Source: DATFXF01 sp035258565 (lineage in GTDB: Bacteria > Acidobacteriota > Terriglobia > Acidiferrales > UBA7541). Taken from it: 18,009 nt of DNA. Of this stretch, positions 1-7,013 are shown piece by piece. Position 1 is the first letter of the stretch; each line of letters starts with the position of its first letter. Position numbers and translations under genes: made by a program. The notes below the pieces were generated by a model. That model was given only the letters and a program-made list of their open reading frames with translations, searched no databases and was not told the DNA's origin. Location: the NCBI GenBank assembly GCA_035258565.1, contig DATFXF010000213.1, positions 1 through 18,009 of the forward strand. Reading direction: 5' to 3'.

Positions 1-25
1 CTCTTCCTTTCTGCCCGCGGCCCGT

Positions 26-1612
26 TCAGTGCACCGGGACCACAGCGGCTGGCGGCCTGCTCCTCTTCATCAAGAGCATCAGCGGGATGACCGCAAGAAA
101 AATGACCCCCAGCAGCCAGTAGTTATCGACGAAGGCCAGCATGGCGGATTGCCGTTGGACCAGCCCAGACAACATGCCGTGCGCCTGCGCGTTCGCCTGC
201 GCCGCGCTCGAGCCCCCGGCCAATAGTCGCTGGCTGGTGCCCTCGACCAGCACGCGGTAGGCGGAATTGGAAGGGTGCACGTGACTGGTCAGGATCTGGT
301 GATGAAATTGGCTGCGCCGGTCGAGCAGAGTCGTCACCGTGGCAATGCCCATGCTGGCGCCGATATTGCGTGCCAGGTTGATCAGCCCCGTACCGCTGTT
401 CGTCTTCTCCTTGGGCACGAAGCTGAACGCCGCAATATTGATGGGGATGAATAGAAAGGACAGACCCAAACCTTGCAGCATGCGTCCGTATACCGCCGTG
501 CGGAAATCGATCTCCAGATTCCAGTGGGCCATCGTGAACAGCGCCGCAGCGTTGACCAGCGTGCCGCCGATGATCAGCCACCGCGCCTCCACCCTGGAGA
601 CCAACGCGCCGGCCACCGGCATCGTGGCCATGATCACCAAGCCGCCGGGAGAAAGTGCCAGACCCGCGGTCTCCGCCGGATAGCCGAGCAGCGTCTGCAT
701 CATCTGCGGGAGAAGCACCGTGCTCGCGTATAGGACGAAGCCCAGGAAAAACATGGCCATTGTGGAGAGCATGAAATTGCGCTCGCCCAGCATCCGTAGA
801 TCTACCGCGGGCTCCTTCTGCCGGAGCTCCCACCAGATGGCAGCCGCAAGACCCGCTATGGCGAGCATCGCGAACGCGCGGATGAAGTTTGATCCAAACC
901 AGTCTTCGCGCTGGCCTTTGTCCAACACGACTTGCAGACTGCCGAGTCCCAGGCTCAGCAGACCGATGCCGATGTAGTCGATCTTCAAGCCGCTGCGGAA
1001 GCTCTTGCGCTCCATGTAGGGTGGGTCGCTGATCAGCACCGAAGTCAAGAGCAGCGACAGAATGCCTACCGGCACGTTGATGTAGAAAATCCAGCGCCAG
1101 CTATAGTTGTCGGTAATCCATCCGCCCAGCCAGGGCCCCAGTGTCGGGGCCACGACGACCGCCACGCCGTACACGGCAAAAGCCATCCCGCGCTTGTCCG
1201 GTGGAAAGGTGTCGGCGAGAATCGCTTGCTCGCTGGGTTGCAAGCCACCGCCGCCCGCCCCTTGCAGGACGCGGAAAAATACGAGCATGCCCAGGTTCGG
1301 GGCCAGCCCGCACAAGAACGAGCTCGCGGTGAACAGGGCCACTGAGAGCATGTAGAAGCGCTTCCGGCCGATCAGCGCAGAGAACCAACCGCTCAGCGGC
1401 AGCACGACGGCGTTCGATACAAGATAGGAAGTCAGTACCCAGGTGCTCTCGTCCACGCCGGTGGAGAGATTGCCGGCGATGTGTGGCAGGGCCACGTTAG
1501 CGATACTGGTATCGAGCACCTCCATGAATGTCGCCAGCGTCACCGTGACGGCGATAATCCAGGGATTGACCTCGCCGTTCTCGTTGCGGATTTTTGCAAG
1601 CCACCTGTTCAT
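26..1612 (-). CDS. DHA2-family (EmrB/QacA-like) MFS drug efflux transporter
   Basis: This is an inner-membrane proton-driven exporter of the 14-transmembrane DHA2 group, 528 aa, the usual length for EmrB-type pumps. Visible signatures are the first-helix motif LDTSIANVALPHIA (residues 33-46), a motif A-like loop GWFSALIGRKR (75-85) and the antiporter motif C stretch GVAVVVAPTLGPWLGGW (149-165). Many hydrophobic segments follow, ending in a basic tail. It is the last gene of a minus-strand operon, 40 bases after the HlyD-type adaptor, so it probably forms a tripartite EmrAB-TolC-like pump with the two upstream products. The ATG at 1610-1612 is preceded by a GGGA stretch and gives an N-terminus typical of EmrB. 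The substrate cannot be read from the sequence; hydrophobic drugs or toxic metabolites are the family norm. Confidence 0.93.
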   Translation of the reverse strand: MNRWLAKIRNENGEVNPWIIAVTVTLATFMEVLDTSIANVALPHIAGNLSTGVDESTWVLTSYLVSNAVVLPLSGWFSALIGRKRFYMLSVALFTASSFLCGLAPNLGMLVFFRVLQGAGGGGLQPSEQAILADTFPPDKRGMAFAVYGVAVVVAPTLGPWLGGWITDNYSWRWIFYINVPVGILSLLLTSVLISDPPYMERKSFRSGLKIDYIGIGLLSLGLGSLQVVLDKGQREDWFGSNFIRAFAMLAIAGLAAAIWWELRQKEPAVDLRMLGERNFMLSTMAMFFLGFVLYASTVLLPQMMQTLLGYPAETAGLALSPGGLVIMATMPVAGALVSRVEARWLIIGGTLVNAAALFTMAHWNLEIDFRTAVYGRMLQGLGLSFLFIPINIAAFSFVPKEKTNSGTGLINLARNIGASMGIATVTTLLDRRSQFHHQILTSHVHPSNSAYRVLVEGTSQRLLAGGSSAAQANAQAHGMLSGLVQRQSAMLAFVDNYWLLGVIFLAVIPLMLLMKRSRPPAAVVPVH

Positions 1613-1652
1613 GGCCGTTCCCGTTCGAACACTCCTCGAGCTTCATCCGCGC

Positions 1653-2954
1653 TTAGCGAATCACGATCGTGGCGTCCACGTTCATTCCCGGTCGCAGAGT
1701 CGCTTTCTGCGGCGGGATGGGGTCCAGCACAATCTTCACCGGAATGCGTTGCACGACCTTTACGAAATTCCCGGTGGCATTTTCAGGCGGGAGCAGGCTC
1801 AGCCGCGATCCGGTGGCCCCGGCGATGGAGTGCACATGCCCGGCGAAGGCTCGGCCGTACATGTCCACCTTGACTTCAGCTTTCTGGCCCGCGCGCACCT
1901 TGGCGAGCTGCGTTTCCTTGAAATTGGCGGTGACCCAGATATCGTCGAGCGGCACCAGCACCAGCAGGCCCTGTCCGGGTCCGACGACTTGCCCGACTTC
2001 GACCGATTTGTGGGTCACCACCCCATCGATCGGCGCGACGATGGTGGTGTAGCTCAGCTGCAACTCGGCGGCTTCCTGATTGGCGCGCGCGGCTGCGACG
2101 TTGGCCGAAGCGGATGCCGCATCCGCCGCGCGGATGGGTACCTGCTTGAAGTTGGCCCGCGCCTGCAAAAGGCCCGCGCGCGCCTGCTCGATTCGCGCCT
2201 GGGCGGCCAACAAAGAGGCCTTGTTGATCTCCACGTTCTTCTCCGCCTGCGCCAGATGTTCCTGCTCAGCCTTGAGTTCGCTTTCCGCCACGCGCGCCGC
2301 GGCCACAAAGCTATCGAACTGTTGCTGGGAGATCTCCGCCTTGGCGACCAGCGGCTTCATGCGCTCGAGGTCGGCTTTAGCTAGTTCATAACTCGCCTGG
2401 CGCTTGGTCACATTGGCGCGAGCGTAAGCGAGGTCGGCGCTCGAGGCCTGCTCGTAGGCCAGCTTTGCGCGCGCGTAGTCTGCCTCAGAAGAGGCCACCT
2501 GCGCCGAGGCGTTCGAATCACCACTCTGGGTAACCTCGCGGGTCCACGGAACGCCGATCTGGGCCGCTTTCGCCTGCGCTTCCGCGAGCATGAGGGCGGC
2601 GCGAGCTTGGTCGGCGCGTGCCTGATAGTCCCGCGGGTCGATGCGCACCAGCACCTGGCCGGCCTTCACCGGCTGGTTGTCGTCCACGAGCACCTCGATG
2701 ACGTTGCCGGAGATCTTTGCGGAGATCGGCGCGATATGCCCGTCCACCTGCGCGTCGTCGGTGCTCTCCCGGAAATGGAAGTGCCAGAACAAGCTGGCGG
2801 CCGCCAGCACGACCACTGCGCCGCCGGCGTACACGGCTCGGCGGAAAAGAGGGTTCGCCCAGGTAAGGCCCGCCGCTCTCTTCGGCGGCGGTTCCGGCAG
2901 CTTGGGCACCTTGTCGAAGTTCTCCAGCCCGACATCGACTTCAATCATGGTCAT
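1653..2954 (-). CDS. HlyD/EmrA-type membrane fusion protein of the efflux operon
   Basis: This is the periplasmic adaptor that links the MFS pump to the outer-membrane channel, 433 aa. It has a short cytoplasmic N-terminus, one transmembrane helix (about residues 41-59) and then the biotinyl/lipoyl half-motif around 66-110 (DDAQVDGHIAPISAKISG followed by a V-KAGQ-L-RID stretch). A long Ala/Glu/Gln-rich alpha-helical hairpin covers about 110-290. The second lipoyl half (PIDGVVTHKSVEVGQVV) and the beta-barrel (DIWVTANFKETQLAKVRAGQ) complete the EmrA layout. The ATG at 2952-2954 has a G-rich Shine-Dalgarno (GGGGGGAG) at good spacing; a second in-frame ATG two codons later is less well placed. 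It lies 11 bases after the channel gene and 40 before the pump gene, so one transcript is expected. Confidence 0.93.
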   Translation of the reverse strand: MTMIEVDVGLENFDKVPKLPEPPPKRAAGLTWANPLFRRAVYAGGAVVVLAAASLFWHFHFRESTDDAQVDGHIAPISAKISGNVIEVLVDDNQPVKAGQVLVRIDPRDYQARADQARAALMLAEAQAKAAQIGVPWTREVTQSGDSNASAQVASSEADYARAKLAYEQASSADLAYARANVTKRQASYELAKADLERMKPLVAKAEISQQQFDSFVAAARVAESELKAEQEHLAQAEKNVEINKASLLAAQARIEQARAGLLQARANFKQVPIRAADAASASANVAAARANQEAAELQLSYTTIVAPIDGVVTHKSVEVGQVVGPGQGLLVLVPLDDIWVTANFKETQLAKVRAGQKAEVKVDMYGRAFAGHVHSIAGATGSRLSLLPPENATGNFVKVVQRIPVKIVLDPIPPQKATLRPGMNVDATIVIR

Positions 2955-2965
2955 GGGTCTCCCCC

Positions 2966-4603
2966 CTACTTCGTGTACAGCGATTCCATCTGCCCGATCG
3001 AGCGGGCCAGGTCCGCTCGCGCCTGGTTGTAACGGAAGAGCGCGGCAATCTGGTTGTCGTTGGCGCGAGCCAGGGCATCCTGCGCCGAAATCACCTCGAT
3101 GTTGTTGGCCACGCCGGCCTGGAAACGGTCGCGAGCCTGGGTGACTTCTTCCTGCGCGAGCTGGACACCCAAGTTGGCCACTTGCACTTCATTGCGGGCC
3201 GACTCGAGATTGGCGATGGCTATCTTCACTTCGAGCGCGATCTGATTGCGGAGATCGTCTCGTTGCTGCGCGATCTTTTTCAACTCCAGCTCGGCGCGGG
3301 TGATCTCGGCGTGGATGCGCCCGCTGGTGAAGAGCGGCATCTGGGCGCCAACTTGATACTCGTACACGGGAATTCCCGTCGTGGCGGAGACGCCTTGATA
3401 GGACCAGCCTCCGCCGAAGCGCAGCGCCGGCAGCCGCGAAACGCTGGCGGCGCGCTTCTGGTCGTACGCCGCACGCTCGCGCGCGATGAGCGCTTGCATC
3501 TCCGGCCGCGTCGCATAAGCGCGTTCCAAGCTCTGGTCGACGCGGACCTCCGGGGTCTCGAAGAAGCTCAGCTCATTCGCCAGCTCGACGGTTTGCCGGG
3601 GGTCCAGGTTGAGCAGGCGCACCAGGCCGTACAGGGTGGTCTTCCGCCCCGTCTCCGCCACGATCAGCCGCTGCTTTTCGTTCTGCAGCTGGACGTTGGC
3701 GCGCAGCGTGTCGATGCCCGTACCGACACCGCTCTTTTGCAGGTCGGCGGCTTGATCGTAGAGCGCCTGGGCCAACTCCACGCGTGATTGCCCTGCGCGA
3801 ACGTCGGCGACCGCGCGGAGGCAAGCGAGATATTGCGAGACAACCAGCAGGGCGGTTTGCTCGCGCACGGACTGGCGATCGGCTGCGCTCGCGCGGACGC
3901 CCTGCCGCGAGGCCTGCCAGCGCCGCCACAGCGTCAGGTCAAATACCGGCGTCGAGAACTGAGGTCCCGCCTCGAAGACCTGGAAGGGCCCCGCATGCTG
4001 CGGTATGCCCGGAAGCCGTCGACCAAAATTGCTTTCGAGGTTGCGGCGGATCACGGCGTCGGAGACGCCGAGTTGTGCCTGCGGAAGGAGCGCGGCAAGC
4101 GCGATGGCCTGATCCTGCTGGCTCTGGGCCACATTCAGAATCGCGATCTGTACCTGCGGGTTCTGTTTCAGGGCTAGCCGCACGGCATCCTCGAGCGTCA
4201 GCCGCACCGGTGGTTGGTCCTGAGCGCGCGCCGCCGGCCGGAATCCGACCAGCACCAGCAAGAAAAGGAAGAAGAAAAAAGTGTGCTTCTTCGATTTGGA
4301 CCCTGCGGATTGGCCGCAGCCGGAACTGTCCTCCACGCCAGTGATCTCCGCCACGATCGCTCGCGTCATGCAACCCGAGGCCACCAGTTCTGCCCCCTGG
4401 CGGTGCATCTCGGCCAGCAGCGCGCGGCCGGCTTGATCAATGAAGCTCACGGCGCCGAGACGCACCCGGATCGGTCGAGCGTTGGGTAGAGCTGCTGCTT
4501 GGCGCCAGCATCGCTCAAGCTCGGCTACCCAATCACCAGCGAGCTTTCCTTCAAGTTCGAGGATGGTGAGCGCTGGATCTTCCCTTACGCTAATTCTCAA
4601 CAT
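2966..4603 (-). CDS. TolC-type outer-membrane efflux protein with in-frame N-terminal STAS-like domain
   Basis: Residues 1 to about 90 form a small alpha/beta STAS-like domain (LTILELEGKLAGDWVAELE, then VRLGAVSFIDQAGRALLAEM). The usual phosphoserine motif D-S-S/A-G reads D56-Q57-A58-G59, so it cannot be phosphorylated there. Residues ~103-127 are a classic Sec signal peptide: basic KSKK, a run of F/L/V, then ARA before Q128. The rest is an outer-membrane efflux protein with two OEP repeats, beginning VRLTLEDAVRLALKQNP. The mature channel would export drugs with the HlyD and DHA2 proteins encoded just downstream. A STAS domain before a signal peptide is awkward for secretion. Either two products are made, with an internal start at GTG 4336, or this is a real fusion through loss of a stop codon. 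The efflux assignment is secure; the gene structure is not. Confidence 0.88.
   Translation of the reverse strand: MLRISVREDPALTILELEGKLAGDWVAELERCWRQAAALPNARPIRVRLGAVSFIDQAGRALLAEMHRQGAELVASGCMTRAIVAEITGVEDSSGCGQSAGSKSKKHTFFFFLFLLVLVGFRPAARAQDQPPVRLTLEDAVRLALKQNPQVQIAILNVAQSQQDQAIALAALLPQAQLGVSDAVIRRNLESNFGRRLPGIPQHAGPFQVFEAGPQFSTPVFDLTLWRRWQASRQGVRASAADRQSVREQTALLVVSQYLACLRAVADVRAGQSRVELAQALYDQAADLQKSGVGTGIDTLRANVQLQNEKQRLIVAETGRKTTLYGLVRLLNLDPRQTVELANELSFFETPEVRVDQSLERAYATRPEMQALIARERAAYDQKRAASVSRLPALRFGGGWSYQGVSATTGIPVYEYQVGAQMPLFTSGRIHAEITRAELELKKIAQQRDDLRNQIALEVKIAIANLESARNEVQVANLGVQLAQEEVTQARDRFQAGVANNIEVISAQDALARANDNQIAALFRYNQARADLARSIGQMESLYTK
4334..4349 (-). promoter_or_regulatory. 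possible internal ribosome-binding site and GTG start for the TolC part
   Basis: Within the STAS-TolC reading frame, GGAG (4346-4349) sits 9 bases before an in-frame GTG (4334-4336), which is codon 90 of the long frame. Starting here gives a protein of about 456 aa whose N-terminus (VEDSSGCGQSAGSKSKK) leads directly into the hydrophobic signal-peptide core, a normal length for an exported TolC homologue. ATG 4369 and GTG 4354 are other in-frame options without a comparable Shine-Dalgarno. Whether ribosomes use the site is not known from sequence. Confidence 0.4.
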
Positions 4604-4628
4604 AAGCTTTTTCTCGGGGACGGTTTTG

Positions 4629-4643
4629 GCAGGTCGAAGACCA
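4629..4643 (-). promoter_or_regulatory. candidate sigma54 (-24/-12) promoter of the efflux operon
   Basis: On the minus strand TGGTCTTCGACCTGC has the invariant GG and GC dinucleotides with exactly 10 bases between them, plus TGG and TGC as in the consensus TGGCAC-N5-TTGC. The middle positions do not match, so this is a weak hit. It would put a transcription start about 12-15 bases before the ATG at 4603. The upstream gene on the same strand encodes a sigma54-dependent activator, which raises the prior. No better sigma70 promoter is visible in this gap. Confidence 0.3.
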
Positions 4644-4667
4644 AACAGCTGAAAATCAGGCAGCAGG

Positions 4668-4698
4668 AAGTAAGTTGTTATTTTTCTTACGATTACTT
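4668..4698. repeat. nested AT-rich inverted repeats in the activator-efflux gap
   Basis: Two interleaved inverted repeats share one centre region: AAGTAA (4668-4673) pairs with TTACTT (4693-4698), and GTAAG (4670-4674) pairs with CTTAC (4686-4690). The interval is strikingly AT-rich (it includes TTGTTATTTTTCTTAC) inside otherwise GC-rich DNA. It lies 25-55 bases upstream of the candidate sigma54 promoter. It could be a regulator or IHF-type site or a structured leader. No known operator is recognised. Confidence 0.35.
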
Positions 4699-4744
4699 TA
4701 GCTACGGGTGGATATTCGCCGCGGTTAGAAGTCCAGCAGCGCGT

Positions 4745-4774
4745 CGAAATACCGGCGTGTGCCGAAATAGCGGC
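4745..4774. repeat. tandem 12-base direct repeat, possible activator binding sites
   Basis: CGAAATACCGGC (4745-4756) and CGAAATAGCGGC (4763-4774) differ at one base and are spaced 18 bases start to start. They begin at the 3' end of the activator gene and run into the gap, about 100-115 bases upstream of the candidate sigma54 promoter, a usual distance for enhancer sites of sigma54 activators. The second copy also forms a 6-base perfect stem (4759-4764 with 4771-4776) that includes the first base of the activator stop codon as read on the plus strand. No T-run follows on the minus strand, so a terminator role is not favoured. Confidence 0.35.
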
Positions 4775-4775
4775 A

Positions 4776-6851
4776 CTAGCTCGGGCGGGAGATGCCGAGC
4801 TTTTGCATCCTCGATTGGAGTGTTGTCCGCTTTAGGCCCAGTCGTGCTGCCGCACCTTGGGGGCCACCGAGGACCCAGTGGGTCGCTTCGAGAGCGCGCA
4901 GGATATGCTCGCGCTCAGCAGCTTCGAGAGTGGCTATCCCTTGCCCCTGTGCTTGGGCTGCCGGCCTCAGTTCGCCGAGCGGCACCTCGAGAACCGGCCC
5001 AGCGGAGACGATGGCCGCGCGTTCGATCAGGTTTTCTAGTTCGCGGACGTTCCCCGGCCAGTGGTAGCGGACGAGCGCGTCCATGGTTCCGGCGGGGACG
5101 GTCTCGATGCGCTTGTTCATGTGGCGGGCGTATTTCTGGGCGAAGTAGCGCGCGAGCGTGGGGATGTCTTCGCGGCGGTCGCGCAACGCCGGCACGGTGA
5201 CGGGAAAGACGTTGAGGCGATAGTAGAGGTCACTGCGGAAATGGCGGTCGGCGACCTCCTGGGCAAGGTCGCGGTTGGTCGCCGCAACGAGGCGGACGTC
5301 CACCTGGATGGTGCGGGTGCTGCCCAAGCGTTCAAACTCCTGCTCTTGCAAGACGCGCAACAGTTTGGGCTGCAGCTCGAGCGGGATATCGCCCACCTCG
5401 TCGAGGAAGAGCGTGCCTTGGTGTGCGAGCTCGAACCGGCCGATCTTTTGAGCAATGGCGCCGGTGAAGGCACCGCGCTCGTGGCCGAACAAGTCGGACT
5501 CGAGCAAGCCGGTGGGAATCGCCGCGCAGTTCACTTTGACGAAGGTGCGCTCGCGCCGCACGCTTAGGTTGTGAATGGCGCGCGCGATCAGTTCCTTGCC
5601 CGTGCCGGTTTCGCCCTGAATGAGCACGGTCGAATTGGTTGGCGCGACGGTCTCCACCTGCTTCAAGATGGCTTTCAGTGTCGGGCTCTCGCCGATGATC
5701 TCTTCGAAATTGAGCTCCGTGCGGATCTCGTCTTCGAGATAGAGTTTTTCCTCCGCCAGCTTATTCTTCAGCTCTTCGATCTGGCGAAACGCCAAAGCGT
5801 TTTCCACCGCGATGCCTACTTGCGAGGCCACCTGTTCGAGTAGATTAGCCTCCTCAGAACTGAAGGCCCCATCGCGCAGGCTGGCTACATTCAGCGCGCC
5901 GAGAATGCGGTTCCGCGAGACCAGCGGAACGCAGCAGAGGGACTGCACACCTTCGGCGAGCAACAGCCGGGCGATCTCTGCGTCGTACCGTTCCAGGTCG
6001 GCTCGGTTGGCCACCACCGGCCTGCGATTCGAAAAGCAGCAGCCGGACGGGGAGGTTTCGACCGGAACGGTCATCTCCTCCCGGATGAGCCCCCGGCCCT
6101 GGGGGAAGTCCAAGACTTTGAGACGCATGCGTTTGGTTTCCGGGTCGTAGAGGGCCAGGCTGATGTACTCATGGTGCATCACGCGGCGCAGGGAGGCGGC
6201 GATGGCCTCGAACAGTTGCCGCAGCTCGAGGTGTGAGACGACCGCATTGTTCACTTCGAGCAGCACGCGCAGGCGGTCGCGCTCCTCGGCGAGCTGTTGT
6301 TGATAGGCTTGGACGCGCTGGTAATTGAGCGCGTTGTCCACCGCCACCGCCACCTGGCGCGCGACCTGCTGCATGAATTCCACCTCGACTCCCGAGTAGC
6401 GGTAGGCGACGGTGCGCCCGAAGCCCATGGCCCCCAGCCGCCGCTGTGCGGTGGTGAGCGGCAGCAGGCAGAACGACTTCACGCCCTCCTGCCGCAGCAT
6501 CTCCAGCAGGGCAGGAAAACGACTTTCATGGTCAATCTCTGCGACGATCAGCGGCTGCTGCGTTTCCCAGACCCAGCCGGCCGGTGTATCAGCGACCGGT
6601 TTCTCGAGGCCCGGTTGAATGCGGGTGGGCTCAGCTGTCTCGAGGATGTGCAGGCGCATCACGTTGCGCGCGGGATCGTGGAGGACCAGATTGAGGTAAT
6701 CGAATTGGACCAAGTGGTGCAGGCGTCCGGCGAGGTCGTGAAACAAGGCGCCCAGATCGTGGTGGGCGGCAATGGCTTCGGACACCTCCAGCAGCGCCTG
6801 GGCCTGCCCGAGCGTCGCCGCCGGTGACACCCCCATGGTGGGATCGGCCAT
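4776..6851 (-). CDS. sigma54-dependent transcriptional activator (GAF-GAF-AAA+-Fis HTH)
   Basis: This is an enhancer-binding protein of the NtrC/FhlA class, about 691 aa. Numbered from the ATG at 6849-6851, it has two GAF sensor domains at about 20-175 and 205-355 and a short helical linker. The AAA+ domain at about 385-615 has Walker A GETGTGKE (413-420), the sigma54-contacting GAFTGA loop (460-465) and Walker B GTLFLDE (479-485). A Fis-type helix-turn-helix closes the C-terminus (AAARLGLKRTTLQSRMQKLG). There is no response-regulator receiver domain, so a small ligand or redox signal sensed by the GAF domains is likely. The frame stays open to a TTG at 6887, but ATG 6851 is preferred because that TTG coincides with a -35-like hexamer. 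The efflux operon follows on the same strand after 172 bases and is the obvious target (inference). Confidence 0.93.
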   Translation of the reverse strand: MADPTMGVSPAATLGQAQALLEVSEAIAAHHDLGALFHDLAGRLHHLVQFDYLNLVLHDPARNVMRLHILETAEPTRIQPGLEKPVADTPAGWVWETQQPLIVAEIDHESRFPALLEMLRQEGVKSFCLLPLTTAQRRLGAMGFGRTVAYRYSGVEVEFMQQVARQVAVAVDNALNYQRVQAYQQQLAEERDRLRVLLEVNNAVVSHLELRQLFEAIAASLRRVMHHEYISLALYDPETKRMRLKVLDFPQGRGLIREEMTVPVETSPSGCCFSNRRPVVANRADLERYDAEIARLLLAEGVQSLCCVPLVSRNRILGALNVASLRDGAFSSEEANLLEQVASQVGIAVENALAFRQIEELKNKLAEEKLYLEDEIRTELNFEEIIGESPTLKAILKQVETVAPTNSTVLIQGETGTGKELIARAIHNLSVRRERTFVKVNCAAIPTGLLESDLFGHERGAFTGAIAQKIGRFELAHQGTLFLDEVGDIPLELQPKLLRVLQEQEFERLGSTRTIQVDVRLVAATNRDLAQEVADRHFRSDLYYRLNVFPVTVPALRDRREDIPTLARYFAQKYARHMNKRIETVPAGTMDALVRYHWPGNVRELENLIERAAIVSAGPVLEVPLGELRPAAQAQGQGIATLEAAEREHILRALEATHWVLGGPQGAAARLGLKRTTLQSRMQKLGISRPS

Positions 6852-6857
6852 CCAGCG

Positions 6858-6887
6858 AGGATAGCACCCCACTTCCCGGTGCCTCAA
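6858..6887 (-). promoter_or_regulatory. candidate sigma70-like promoter of the activator gene (leaderless)
   Basis: On the minus strand TTGAGG (6882-6887) and TATCCT (6858-6863) are separated by 18 bases. The -10 ends 6 bases before the ATG at 6851, so transcription would begin at or next to the start codon. No clear Shine-Dalgarno precedes that ATG, which fits leaderless translation. Both hexamers are imperfect, so confidence is low. Confidence 0.3.
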
Positions 6888-6947
6888 CCCGTGCGCGGCG
6901 TGTGCAGCGGTTCCTCCGGGCCGCCGTCGAAGCGGTTCACTTTTCGG

Positions 6948-6976
6948 TTGACAGGGCAGGCTGGCGTGCGTATAAA
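6948..6976 (+). promoter_or_regulatory. sigma70-type promoter of the arginine operon
   Basis: A perfect -35 TTGACA (6948-6953) is followed after exactly 17 bases by TATAAA (6971-6976), close to the TATAAT consensus. Predicted transcription starts near 6983, about 30 bases before the argR start. The -10 lies inside the first of two ARG-box-like palindromes, so bound ArgR would block polymerase. This is the only strong promoter seen for the plus-strand arg genes. Confidence 0.75.
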
Positions 6977-7002
6977 TATACAGTCATATGCATATTATGT
7001 CG
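6969..7002 (+). promoter_or_regulatory. pair of ARG boxes (ArgR operator)
   Basis: Compared with the core consensus TGAATwwwwATTCA, box 1 (6969-6982, CGTATAAATATACA) matches at 11 of 14 positions. Box 2 (6989-7002, TGCATATTATGTCG) matches at 10 of 14. Their centres are 20 bases apart, the spacing known for the E. coli argR operator (18-base boxes separated by 2 bases; 3 elsewhere). Box 1 covers the -10 and box 2 the likely start of transcription, predicting arginine-dependent autorepression of argR and the whole operon. Confidence 0.6.
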
Positions 7003-7013
7003 CAGGCTCGGCT

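Noticed and set aside
1443..2384. 313-codon plus-strand open frame across the HlyD and DHA2 genes
   Set aside because: It crosses two well-supported minus-strand genes and reads as low-complexity shadow sequence.
4716..4736. Second GG-N10-GC match on the minus strand as a sigma54 promoter
   Set aside because: The -12 part reads CCGC rather than TTGC or TGC, and it is over 100 bases from the gene. The 4629-4643 site fits better.
4759..4776. Perfect 6-base stem at the activator stop as a rho-independent terminator
   Set aside because: No T-run follows on the minus strand, and the stem is explained by the second copy of the tandem repeat.
6879..7013. Upstream extension of argR to 6879
   Set aside because: The extra 45 codons would contain the -35, -10 and ARG boxes. 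Starting at GTG 7014 gives the exact family length with the wHTH at the N-terminus.
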